A stretch of DNA of 64,000 nucleotides from Clostridia bacterium (GTDB lineage: Bacteria > Bacillota > Clostridia > Oscillospirales > CAG-272): NCBI GenBank assembly GCA_017621755.1, contig JAGASL010000044.1, positions 1-64,000 of the forward strand, given 5' to 3'. This document shows positions 52,735 to 61,666 of this stretch, piece after piece. Made by a program: the position numbers and the translations under genes. The number at the start of each line of letters is the position of its first letter. Within the stretch, counting starts at the first letter, position 1. The notes under the pieces are model-generated. The model saw only the letters and a list, made by a program, of their open reading frames with translations, ran no database searches and was not told the origin of the DNA.

Positions 52735-53997
52735 ATGAAGGAACGTATTAAGATCGGCTACGTGGGCCTGGGGCGCAGGGGCTTTCACGTATTGAAAAAC
52801 GAATTTCTGCAGATGAAGGACGTAGAGATCAAAACGATCTGCGATCTCAACGCAGAAAAAATGCAGCGCGCGTGTGACGAGTTTGCAAAGAGCGGCGCGC
52901 CCGCGCCTGCCACCACAACCGATTATCGCACCATTCTGTGCGACCCGGAAATTGATGCCGTGGTTATTATGATCGGTTGGAGCGGCCGGCCGCAGATCGC
53001 CATGGAATCTATGCGGGCAGGGAAGTACACCGCCATTGAGGTGGGTGAGGCTGATACGCTGGATGAGTGCTATGAGCTGATCCGCACCTACGAGGAGACA
53101 GGCACCCCGCTGATGATGCTGGAAAACTGCTGCTATGGTCGGCGCGAGATGATGGCGCTGCGCATGGCCAGAGAGGGGCTGCTTGGCGAGCTGGTGCATT
53201 GTACAGGCGGCTACCTGCATTATCTGAACGAATGTGAGCTGCTTTCTGAGGTAGAGGGGGATACGGTACCCCACTATCGCCTGGCGCATTATGAGGAAAA
53301 GAACCGTGAAAATTACCCCACGCACGAGCTGGGGCCGATTGCCAAGGTGCTTGGTATCAACCGCGGTAACCGCATGGTCAGCCTGACGGCGGTGGCCTCT
53401 AAGGCGCGCGGTATCGCTGCCTACGCGGCCGAGCGGTTTGGCAAGGATTCCTCCTTTGCCACCCGCACCTACCGCCAGGGGGATATCGTGAATACCGTGA
53501 TCACCTGCGCGAATGGGGAAACGATAGCGCTTACGCTGGATACCACTCTGCCGCGCGCCTATTACAGCCGCGATTTTTCTGTGCGCGGCACGCGTGGCCT
53601 GGTAGACGAGCGCAGACAGGTGGTCTTTGTAGAGGGTATGAAGGAAGAGATCGCAAACAACGAGCAGGAGATGTATGAAAAATACGACCACCCGCTGCAC
53701 GAGGAATACGTGCGCCTTGGCGAGCGCGGCGGCCATGGCGGTATGGACTGGCTTGTTTGCCGTGCGTTTGTAGAGAGTGTCAAGCGTGGCGAGAATACCC
53801 CCATCGATGCCTACGATACCGTGGCGCTGATGGCGATCGGCCCGCTTTCCGAGCGCTCGATCGCGGCGGGTGGTGCCCCGGTCGAAATACCGGATTTCAC
53901 CGGCGGCAAATGGAAGGATCGCGAGCCGGCTGTGCTTGGCAAATATTGCTTAGATGCCATCGTTTCCGACCCGGACACCCCTATTTTCCCGGAATAA
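52735..53997 (+). CDS. GH109-like NAD-dependent glycosidase (alpha-N-acetylgalactosaminidase type)
   Basis: 420 residues from ATG 52735 (AAGGAG seven bases upstream). Rossmann loop GYVGLGRRGFHVL. The family signature of GH109 is present: NYPTHELGPIAKVLGINRGN, with the catalytic-region Y194 and H197. The late IGPLSERSIAAGGAPVEIP stretch is also typical. GH109 enzymes cleave alpha-GalNAc by transient oxidation at C3 and elimination with NAD. Known members often carry a Tat signal; this one has none, so it acts on imported substrate, perhaps from the ABC importer downstream. A plain Gfo/Idh oxidoreductase is the alternative. Confidence 0.78.
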   Translation: MKERIKIGYVGLGRRGFHVLKNEFLQMKDVEIKTICDLNAEKMQRACDEFAKSGAPAPATTTDYRTILCDPEIDAVVIMIGWSGRPQIAMESMRAGKYTAIEVGEADTLDECYELIRTYEETGTPLMMLENCCYGRREMMALRMAREGLLGELVHCTGGYLHYLNECELLSEVEGDTVPHYRLAHYEEKNRENYPTHELGPIAKVLGINRGNRMVSLTAVASKARGIAAYAAERFGKDSSFATRTYRQGDIVNTVITCANGETIALTLDTTLPRAYYSRDFSVRGTRGLVDERRQVVFVEGMKEEIANNEQEMYEKYDHPLHEEYVRLGERGGHGGMDWLVCRAFVESVKRGENTPIDAYDTVALMAIGPLSERSIAAGGAPVEIPDFTGGKWKDREPAVLGKYCLDAIVSDPDTPIFPE

Positions 53998-54031
53998 ACG
54001 CAAAGGGGTCGCTGCCTTTTGGGCGAAAGAT

Positions 54032-54066
54032 AAAAAAGGGCGAGAAAAGCATTTCTCGCCCTTTTT
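54032..54066 (+). terminator. terminator after the GH109-like gene
   Basis: AAAAAAGGGCGAGAAA and TTTCTCGCCCTTTTT around AGCA. A second small inverted repeat (TAACCGT / ACGGTTA, 54081-54099) lies downstream. Confidence 0.85.
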
Positions 54067-54174
54067 GCTGCGCAAAAGCATAACCGTACCGCACGGTTAA
54101 TGAGACAGCCCCCTTTTAGGATAGAGCCAGACAATGCCATGCGTTTTGTATCTCTTCCCCGTGAAATGGCATAG

Positions 54175-55131
<957 letters not shown>

Positions 55132-55143
55132 TGCATGGAATAA

Positions 55144-55177
55144 CAAAGGGAACCTGCCATAAGCAGGTTCCCTTTGC
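55144..55177. terminator. bidirectional terminator
   Basis: AAAGGGAACCTGC and GCAGGTTCCCTTT around CATAA, between the collagen-like gene and the converging lipoprotein gene. Confidence 0.75.
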
Positions 55178-55190
55178 TTGTTATATGCTT

Positions 55191-55949
55191 TTAATCAGCA
55201 GCCTTAACAGCGGTGATGTGCGGGTTCAGGGAGGTGTTGTACCAGTACAGGTAGCCCTCCAGGTCGATCTTGTCGCCGATCTTGAGTGCCTTAACGGCCT
55301 TGTAAACATCGGTATCGGCACCGCAAAGGTAGCTCTCTACAACAAAGTTGTAGGTCTGACCGTTCAGCGAAACGTTGAAATACAGGTCGCTTCCCTCAGA
55401 GCCGGAGCCATCCCACTTGTACAGGAAAGCAACGTCATTGCCGTCCTTGTCCTTCGAGGCCTCTACCGTCATGCCCTTAAAGGAAACAAAGCGGTTCATG
55501 TAGTTGATCAGATCGTCGGTGCCCAGCTTGTCAGTCACGTCGGTAACCGGGGCAACGTAATTGCCGGGCAGGAACTCATAGGTAGCCTCGATGATCTCGA
55601 TCTCGCCGTCCCAAATGGACTTGTAGCCGGTGACCTTCAGCTTAGAGCCCTTGGTCATCTTGTCGTAATCTGCCTTCGAGCAGGGCATGTCGTAGAGCAG
55701 GTAAGCGCCATCGGCATCCTGCATGTAGAAGGTAGCCTTGCTAACGCCCTGGTCATCCGTCCAGTGGCCCTGCTTGGCCTGCACGTATGCCTCGATCACG
55801 ACCTTGCTGTCAAATTCAGCAGCAGCGTACTCGGCATAGGTCATAACGCCCTCAGACTTCTTAGAGGGGTCATCGGTGGTGGCGGGGCCGCAGGCAACGC
55901 AGCTAAGCGCCATGATAGCAGCCAGCGCCAGAAGTAAAAGCTTTTTCAT
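55191..55949 (-). CDS. lipoprotein with OB-fold-like repeats, unknown function
   Basis: 252 residues from ATG 55949 (AGGAGAG upstream). The signal peptide KKLLLLALAAIMALSCVACG ends in a lipobox-like CVAC, so it is probably lipid-anchored outside the membrane. The mature part has two beta-rich units (VVIEAYVQAKQGHW..ATFYMQDADGAYLLYDM and RFVSFKGMTVEASK..LYFNVSLNGQTYNFV). Each ends with GDKIDLEGYLYW or GSKLKVTGYKS, typical of OB-fold strands. It follows the ABC operon but has its own promoter, so it may only loosely belong to it. Confidence 0.7.
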   Translation of the reverse strand: MKKLLLLALAAIMALSCVACGPATTDDPSKKSEGVMTYAEYAAAEFDSKVVIEAYVQAKQGHWTDDQGVSKATFYMQDADGAYLLYDMPCSKADYDKMTKGSKLKVTGYKSIWDGEIEIIEATYEFLPGNYVAPVTDVTDKLGTDDLINYMNRFVSFKGMTVEASKDKDGNDVAFLYKWDGSGSEGSDLYFNVSLNGQTYNFVVESYLCGADTDVYKAVKALKIGDKIDLEGYLYWYNTSLNPHITAVKAAD

Positions 55950-56001
55950 TTGTTTCTCTCCTTTTGTTTTTATATTCCCAAAAAAGAATAATATACCAAT
56001 A

Positions 56002-56029
56002 ATTATACACAAAAAAGCCAAAAAGTCAA
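56002..56029 (-). promoter_or_regulatory. promoter of the lipoprotein gene
   Basis: On the minus strand, TTGACT (56029-56024) and TATAAT (56007-56002) with a 16-base spacer, between the binding-protein and lipoprotein genes. Confidence 0.65.
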
Positions 56030-56039
56030 TATATTGCGG

Positions 56040-57632
56040 TCATTTTTTTCGCTTTTTCAGCATATCAAGTGCAAAACAGATGCCAATAACCACCCAGGCA
56101 CCGCCAAGGGTGGCAAGCAGCGCGATCGACATGGGCGGCATGGGCCCCAGCTCGGCCCGCCCGGCAGCGGTGGCGCCGCCTTGGTCAAGGCGGTAGAGCG
56201 CCCGGATATCGTGAAACAGCGTTTCGTAATAGGCATTGTCTACCGTTTCGTGCCGACGCATGGATTTCGTCACGTTTTCGATCAGCTGCCCAGCGGCACC
56301 GCGCAGCGAGGCAGAGCCGTTAAAGACGGGGGTCACAAAGGTGTTTTCGGTATTTTCAAGCAGTAGCTTGGCAGCCTGCAGCTTCACGTCATAATACAGC
56401 CGGTTGTCCTCGCCCTCGCGGGAAAGATAGTCGCAGTAGACCTCGCTTTCCTGCGCCTTGCTGGTGACCGGCACGTAGCCCTCGGTCTGGGAATAGGCGA
56501 TCTGCACCTCGTTTGTCAAAAGGTACTGGGCAAACAGCCAAGAGGCCAGCACCTCTTGCGGGTCACGCTTGTTAAAGACGCAGACCGACGGCCCCTGCGA
56601 GATCATGCTCGGGCTTTCGGGCTCCATTTGCGGGATCATCATGACCTCGGTTTCAAATTCCACCAGCTTGCTTGGGTCAATGTCAAGCAGCGGTGCCTTT
56701 GTGCCCATCCAGGTAGCGCCGGCGGTCGAGTCGATGGCAAAGATGCATTGCCCGGCATTGAGAAAGTTGGCCGGGTAGCCCGTAATGCTGAAGGTAGAGA
56801 AGGCACGCGTGCCGGCGTGCTCGGCAATGGTGGCCAGCAACTTTTCCGTTGTATCGTTGAAGAGCAGGATCTCACCCGCGGCGGTCGAGTAGTCAGCCTC
56901 GCTTTGCTTGAGCATGCTGATCATCATATTGTCGGTGGATTTGTAGATAAAGGGGATCATGGTCTTTTGGCCGTTGACCAGATAGTTGCCATCGGCATCC
57001 TGCGCAAGGGCGGCCTCAGACACCTCAAATACAAAATCCCAGGTCAGCACCTCGGGCAGCTCGTAGCCCAGCTTTTCTACGTAGGTCTTGTTTACGTAGC
57101 AGGCCTCTGTCGAGCGCATGTAGGGCATGGCGTAGTGCTGCCCTTCGATCACACATTCGGAAAGAAATTTGGGAATGATCTCCTCTGTCGTTGGGCCGTC
57201 AAAGCGCAGTTCGCTGCCGCCCAGGCCGTATTTTTCATCAGCAAACAAGCCGTCAAGCGGCACCACGGTATTGACACCAGTCATATAGGTGGCAATATGG
57301 TCGGGGTAGGTGATGCACACGTTTGGCGTGTCGCCGGTGGCAATTTTGGTGATCACGTCATTATAGATCTTGCCGTAGTCGGTATAGGGCTGTATCTTGA
57401 CCTTGATGTTGGGGTATAATGCCTCGAAATCCGCAATGGTCTGCTCATAGATGGTTGTCTGGTTGACGTTGGTATCGTTCTTAGCCCAAAAGCTGATCTC
57501 GTAGCTTCTTGTGGTGTCAAATTCCTCCGGGATGATAAATTCATCCAGCCCGCGTGAGCCGTGGCAGGCCGCAAGCGGGGCAATAGAAAGCAGCAGTACA
57601 AGCAGCAAGGAAAGCATGCGTACTCGTTTCAT
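56040..57632 (-). CDS. ABC carbohydrate-binding lipoprotein (family 1) with C-terminal membrane helix
   Basis: 530 residues. Lipoprotein signal (LSLLLVLLLSIAPLAAC) and a family-1 solute-binding fold: YEISFWAKNDTN, TIADFEALYPNIKVKIQPY, ITKIATGDTPNVCITY, YAMPYMRSTEACYVNK and SMISQGPSVCVFNK. Unusually, the last 30 residues form a hydrophobic helix (IALLATLGGAWVVIGICF) with a KKRKK tail, giving a second membrane anchor. It overlaps the permease gene before it (ATGA). It delivers a sugar or glycan fragment to the two permeases; the substrate is not readable from sequence. Confidence 0.82.
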   Translation of the reverse strand: MKRVRMLSLLLVLLLSIAPLAACHGSRGLDEFIIPEEFDTTRSYEISFWAKNDTNVNQTTIYEQTIADFEALYPNIKVKIQPYTDYGKIYNDVITKIATGDTPNVCITYPDHIATYMTGVNTVVPLDGLFADEKYGLGGSELRFDGPTTEEIIPKFLSECVIEGQHYAMPYMRSTEACYVNKTYVEKLGYELPEVLTWDFVFEVSEAALAQDADGNYLVNGQKTMIPFIYKSTDNMMISMLKQSEADYSTAAGEILLFNDTTEKLLATIAEHAGTRAFSTFSITGYPANFLNAGQCIFAIDSTAGATWMGTKAPLLDIDPSKLVEFETEVMMIPQMEPESPSMISQGPSVCVFNKRDPQEVLASWLFAQYLLTNEVQIAYSQTEGYVPVTSKAQESEVYCDYLSREGEDNRLYYDVKLQAAKLLLENTENTFVTPVFNGSASLRGAAGQLIENVTKSMRRHETVDNAYYETLFHDIRALYRLDQGGATAAGRAELGPMPPMSIALLATLGGAWVVIGICFALDMLKKRKK

Positions 57633-58504
57633 CCCTTCATACCTCCTCTCGCCACGCCCTCCATGATCTTGTTGCGGAAGATCAGGAACAGCACGATCAG
57701 CGGTATCGAGATCACAACCACCGCCGCCATCATGGCGGGGATGTTTTCACGGCCAAAGCCGTTTTCGCGGATCTCTTGAATGCCGTTAGAGACTAAGAAA
57801 TAGGCCTTATCGTCGGTCACTAAGCGCGGCCAGACGTAGGAGTTCCAGCATTCGATGATCTTTAAGATCGTTACGGTAACGATCGTGGGGCGGCAGATGG
57901 GCAGCATCACGCGCAGCATGTACTTCAGATCCGAGGTGCCGTCCACACGTGCGGCGTAATACAGCTCGTTCGGTACCGAGGCAAAGCTTTCCTTCAGCAG
58001 GTAGATGTAGAATACCGAGGTGACTGAGGGAAGAATAAGCCCGGCAAAGGTGTTGCGCAGCTCTAAGCTGCTTACTGTCATATAGTTGGTAATGATGACC
58101 AGCTCGTTCGGGATCATCATCAGCGCCAAAAACAGGGTAAACACCAGATCCTTGCCGCGAAATTGCATACGGGCAAAGGCATAGGCCGCCGGCACGATTA
58201 CCACCAGCATGATGGCTGTGGTGGCCAGGGTAAAGATCAGCGTGTTCAGAAAATAGCGGCCAAGCGGCACGGCGGTAAAGGCGTTTACATAATTTTCCAG
58301 CGTGGGGCTCAGGGTAAACAGCTGGGGAATATACTCGGCGTTATAGGCGCCATAGCCCTTTAGTGAGGTAAGCAGCATCCAGTAGAAGGGAAAGAGAACG
58401 ACCAGCGCCCAAAAGCCTAAAAATAGGTATAGCAGCACGCGTAGGGCAATATTGGTGATCTTAGCGCGGCGCTCGGTGCTGCGTAGGCTGATTGCTTGAT
58501 TCAT
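57629..58504 (-). CDS. ABC sugar permease, MalG/UgpE type
   Basis: About 291 residues from ATG 58504 (AAAGGAGGGG upstream; GTG 58510 is too close). Six helices, starting with LLYLFLGFWALVVLFPFYWM. The EAA loop with conserved glycine (ELYYAARVDGTSDLKYMLRV) contacts the ATPase. It pairs with the MalF-type permease encoded just upstream. Confidence 0.87.
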   Translation of the reverse strand: MNQAISLRSTERRAKITNIALRVLLYLFLGFWALVVLFPFYWMLLTSLKGYGAYNAEYIPQLFTLSPTLENYVNAFTAVPLGRYFLNTLIFTLATTAIMLVVIVPAAYAFARMQFRGKDLVFTLFLALMMIPNELVIITNYMTVSSLELRNTFAGLILPSVTSVFYIYLLKESFASVPNELYYAARVDGTSDLKYMLRVMLPICRPTIVTVTILKIIECWNSYVWPRLVTDDKAYFLVSNGIQEIRENGFGRENIPAMMAAVVVISIPLIVLFLIFRNKIMEGVARGGMKG

Positions 58505-58517
58505 GCACACCCCTCCT

Positions 58518-59411
58518 TTAACCGTGGAATACGTGCCGGCGGCGGATCATCAGATTGATGCAGGTGATCGTTAGCACGATGATGAATAGAATAATGGCCG
58601 CGGCCGATGCGTAGGACGGGAATCCACCGCCATCGCCGTACAGCATATCATAGATATAGCCCACAATGGTGTTCATTTCGGCAGCGTTGAGGTTGGTGCC
58701 AAAGATGGCAACCGCATCGCTGTATGCCTTAAAGGCGCCGATAAAGCCGGTGATCACCAAATAGAACAGCATAGGCGAGATCATGGGCAGGGTGATCTTG
58801 CGAAAGATGCGAAAGCGCGAGGTGCCGTCAATGCGCGCGGCGTTGTAATAATCCTCCCGTACCGAGGCCAGAGCGCTGGTCAGCACTAAGATCTTAAAGG
58901 GCAAGACCACCCACACCGTGTAGATGCACAGCACCAGCATTTTTGCCCAGTAGGGGCCATCAATAAAATCAATAGGGCCGGCACCAAAGCATTGCAGCAG
59001 CAGGTTGGCAAAGCCATCGGTGTAGGGCGTTTGCTGAAAGAGGATCATAAACACCATGCCCACGGCCAGCGTGTTGGTCACGTAGGGCAGAAAATACACC
59101 GTTTGAAACAGGTTGCGCAGCGGCTTGATGGCGCTGAGCGCCAGCGAGATCAGCAAAGCCAGCCCGGTAGAAACCGGCACCGTGATCAACACCAGGATCA
59201 GGGTGTTCTGCACGGCCTGTAAAAAATACGGATCACGCAGGACGTAGCCATAGTTGTAAAGGCCGGTGCCAAAAAAGGTCTGCGAGGCAGAGTTGTAGCC
59301 CTCCTCAAAGGAATAGACGAATACGTCAACGAGCGGGTAGACCATAAAAACGCCGAGGAAGAGAATTGCCGGCAGCAGGTATAGCCACCCTTTCCAGTTT
59401 TTGCTTTCCAT
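58518..59411 (-). CDS. ABC sugar permease, MalF/UgpA type
   Basis: 297 residues; AAGGAGAGG precedes the ATG. Six helices (LYLLPAILFLGVFMVYPLVD onward) and the EAA loop (DYYNAARIDGTSRFRIFRKI). The short periplasmic loop fits UgpA/LacF-type proteins of Gram-positives. Middle gene of the importer operon. Confidence 0.87.
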   Translation of the reverse strand: MESKNWKGWLYLLPAILFLGVFMVYPLVDVFVYSFEEGYNSASQTFFGTGLYNYGYVLRDPYFLQAVQNTLILVLITVPVSTGLALLISLALSAIKPLRNLFQTVYFLPYVTNTLAVGMVFMILFQQTPYTDGFANLLLQCFGAGPIDFIDGPYWAKMLVLCIYTVWVVLPFKILVLTSALASVREDYYNAARIDGTSRFRIFRKITLPMISPMLFYLVITGFIGAFKAYSDAVAIFGTNLNAAEMNTIVGYIYDMLYGDGGGFPSYASAAAIILFIIVLTITCINLMIRRRHVFHG

Positions 59412-59422
59412 ATCGCCTCTCC

Positions 59423-60514
59423 TTATACCCGTATGCGTTCTTCGCTTTCGCGGTCAAAGAGAAAGACCTTGTGCGGCTTCAGCGCAAAGGAAACGGTCTC
59501 GCTTGCGGTGCTAATGGCAGCATCCGCGCTCACGATCGAGCGGATGATGGGCGCCATGGCCGCCCCGTTTTCAGACAGGATGCTGATATCACGCCCCATG
59601 ACCTCCAGCCCCTTCAGGCGGCAATGCAGAGGGCCGTCCTGCTGCGGCACAAAGCCCTCGGGGCGGATGGCAACGTATACCGGGCGGTCCTTTGCCCCTG
59701 CAAGCGGCAGCACGGCATCCTCGCCGATATACAGCATCCCCCCCTTGATCTCGCCCCAAAAGACGTTAATCGGCGGGGTGCCCAAAAACCTGGCCACAAA
59801 CAGGTTGCACGGGTCGTCGTATACCGCCTGTGGGCGGTCGATCTGCTGTACCACGCCGTCCTTCATTACCACAATGCGGTCAGAGATGCTCATAGCCTCC
59901 TCTTGATCGTGGGTCACGAACACGGTGGTAATGCCGGTCTGCTTCTGAATACGGCGTATTTCCTCGCGCGTTTGCAGGCGCAGCCGGGCATCCAGGTTGG
60001 AAAGCGGCTCGTCCAGCAGCAGCACGCGCGGCATCTTGACCAGCGCGCGCGCAATGGCCACGCGCTGCTGCTGGCCACCCGAAAGCTCAGACGGGCGGCG
60101 ATCCATCAGCCCCTCGATCTGCACTAGGGAGGCGATCTCGTAGGCGCGCTTCTTCATTTCCTCGCGCGTCAGCTTGTCCTTCCCCTTCAGATTTTCTAAG
60201 GGGAAGAGAATATTCTGCAGCACCGTCAGGTGTGGGTAAAGGGCATAGTTTTGAAAAACAAGGCCAACGCCACGGCTCTCGGGTGGCAGCGCTGTCACGT
60301 CATCCTCGCCAAATAAAATACGGCCGCCGCTCGGCTTCTGCAGACCGCAGATCAGGTTCAGCGTGGTGCTCTTGCCACAGCCGGAGGGACCCAGCAGGCC
60401 GATCAGCTCGCCATCCGGTATCTCAAAGCAAAAATCGTTTACGGCCACCACGTCCGGGTTTCCCTTGCCGCGGGCGGGAAAGGTCTTTGTTACGTGTTCC
60501 AATACCACTTTCAT
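59423..60514 (-). CDS. ABC transporter ATPase, MalK/MsmK/UgpC type
   Basis: 363 residues, first gene of the operon. Walker A GPSGCGKST, Q-loop VFQNYALYP, signature LSGGQQQRVAIARALV, Walker B RVLLLDEPLSNLDA and switch VTHDQEEA are intact. The C-terminal OB domain of the MalK class is present (PPINVFWGEI, VYVAIRPEGF). Unlike many Firmicutes, which share one MsmK between importers, this operon has its own ATPase. Confidence 0.9.
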   Translation of the reverse strand: MKVVLEHVTKTFPARGKGNPDVVAVNDFCFEIPDGELIGLLGPSGCGKSTTLNLICGLQKPSGGRILFGEDDVTALPPESRGVGLVFQNYALYPHLTVLQNILFPLENLKGKDKLTREEMKKRAYEIASLVQIEGLMDRRPSELSGGQQQRVAIARALVKMPRVLLLDEPLSNLDARLRLQTREEIRRIQKQTGITTVFVTHDQEEAMSISDRIVVMKDGVVQQIDRPQAVYDDPCNLFVARFLGTPPINVFWGEIKGGMLYIGEDAVLPLAGAKDRPVYVAIRPEGFVPQQDGPLHCRLKGLEVMGRDISILSENGAAMAPIIRSIVSADAAISTASETVSFALKPHKVFLFDRESEERIRV

Positions 60515-60552
60515 AGGATATACTTCCTTTCATAGGAATAGGTTTACATTTT

Positions 60553-60582
60553 ATTATAGCACAACTACCACCCCCGGCGCAA
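60553..60582 (-). promoter_or_regulatory. promoter of the ABC importer operon
   Basis: On the minus strand, TTGCGC (60582-60577) and TATAAT (60558-60553) with an 18-base spacer, about 40 bases before the ATPase start. Confidence 0.5.
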
Positions 60583-60619
60583 GGCTTTGTAAATTTTTTC
60601 TCGCCTTTCCGCTTTTTTC

Positions 60620-60648
60620 TTGCAGGATAGGGAAAAAAAGAGTATAAT
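60620..60648 (+). promoter_or_regulatory. promoter of the alpha/beta hydrolase gene
   Basis: TTGCAG (60620-60625) and TATAAT (60643-60648) with a 17-base spacer, divergent from the importer promoter. Confidence 0.65.
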
Positions 60649-60675
60649 GTAGAAAAAACGTATGAGGTGGCCTGT

Positions 60676-61623
60676 ATGTGGTGGCTTTGGATCCTGCTTG
60701 GCGCTTGCGCCCTGCTGCTGCTCTCGCTTTTGGTGGCGCTGTATTGCTTTATGCGCGTGTTCTATTCGCCAAAAAGAAGAGCGCTGCGTGATGATGAATA
60801 TGAAATTCCAAAGGGCGCGATCTACGAGCCCTTTCGCGACGAGATGGTCGCCTGGATCAAGGAGATTCGCGCTATGCCGCACGAGGATATGGAGATCTTG
60901 TCCTATGACGGGCTACGCCTGCGCGGGCGGTACTATGAATATGCGCCCGGCGCACCGATCGAGCTGCTCTTTCACGGCTACCAGGGGAATGCCGAGCGTG
61001 ACCTCAGCGGCGGCGTGAAGCGCTGCTTTGCCATTGGCAGAAGCGCGCTGATCATCGACCACCGTGCCGCCGGCCGCAGCGAGGGGCACGTGATTACCTT
61101 TGGCATCCGCGAGCGGCGTGATTGCCTGGCCTGGGTCGCGCACGCCGTGCGCCGCTTCGGGCCTGATTGCCGGCTGATCATCACCGGCATCTCGATGGGG
61201 GCGGCCACGGTGATGATGGCGGCAGGCGAGGAGCTGCCGCCCCAGGTCAAGGGTGTGCTGGCCGATTGCGGCTATACCTCCCCGCGCGAGATCATTGAAA
61301 AGGTGATCGCCGATATGCACCTGCCGCCCCGCCTGGTCTACCCCTTCGTGCGGCTGGGGGCACGCCTGTTCGGCCGCTTTGATTTAGAGGAGGCCTCGCC
61401 CATCGAGGCCGTGCAGCGTGCGCGCGTGCCGGTCATCTTCGTGCATGGGGAAAGTGACGATTTCGTGCCCTGCGAAATGAGCGCGCGGCTGTATGCCGCC
61501 TGCGCCTCGGCGCCCAAGCGGCTGGTCACCGTGCCCGGTGCCGGCCACGGCCTGGCCTTTTCAGTGGGCAAAGAAAGCTACCTGGAAGCCTTGCGCGATT
61601 TTGCCGCCGAGTGTCATATATAA
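60676..61623 (+). CDS. membrane-anchored alpha/beta hydrolase
   Basis: 315 residues from ATG 60676 (GAGGTGG five bases upstream). An N-terminal uncleaved helix (ILLGACALLLLSLLVALYCF) is followed by an alpha/beta-hydrolase fold: FHGYQGNAERD oxyanion strand, IIDHRAAGRSEG, nucleophile S173 in GISMGAA, acid in HGESDDFVP and base in GAGHGLAF. It resembles the large BAAT/YqkD-like family of small esterases of unknown substrate. It is probably anchored in the membrane and faces outward. Confidence 0.8.
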   Translation: MWWLWILLGACALLLLSLLVALYCFMRVFYSPKRRALRDDEYEIPKGAIYEPFRDEMVAWIKEIRAMPHEDMEILSYDGLRLRGRYYEYAPGAPIELLFHGYQGNAERDLSGGVKRCFAIGRSALIIDHRAAGRSEGHVITFGIRERRDCLAWVAHAVRRFGPDCRLIITGISMGAATVMMAAGEELPPQVKGVLADCGYTSPREIIEKVIADMHLPPRLVYPFVRLGARLFGRFDLEEASPIEAVQRARVPVIFVHGESDDFVPCEMSARLYAACASAPKRLVTVPGAGHGLAFSVGKESYLEALRDFAAECHI

Positions 61624-61666
61624 AATAAAGGAATTCCCCCGTGCAACGGGGGAATTCCTTTATTTT
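61622..61666. terminator. bidirectional terminator
   Basis: A near-perfect 20-bp stem (AAATAAAGGAATTCCCCC / GGGGGAATTCCTTTATTT) with a GTGCAAC loop. It overlaps the last codons of the converging acyltransferase gene. Confidence 0.9.
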
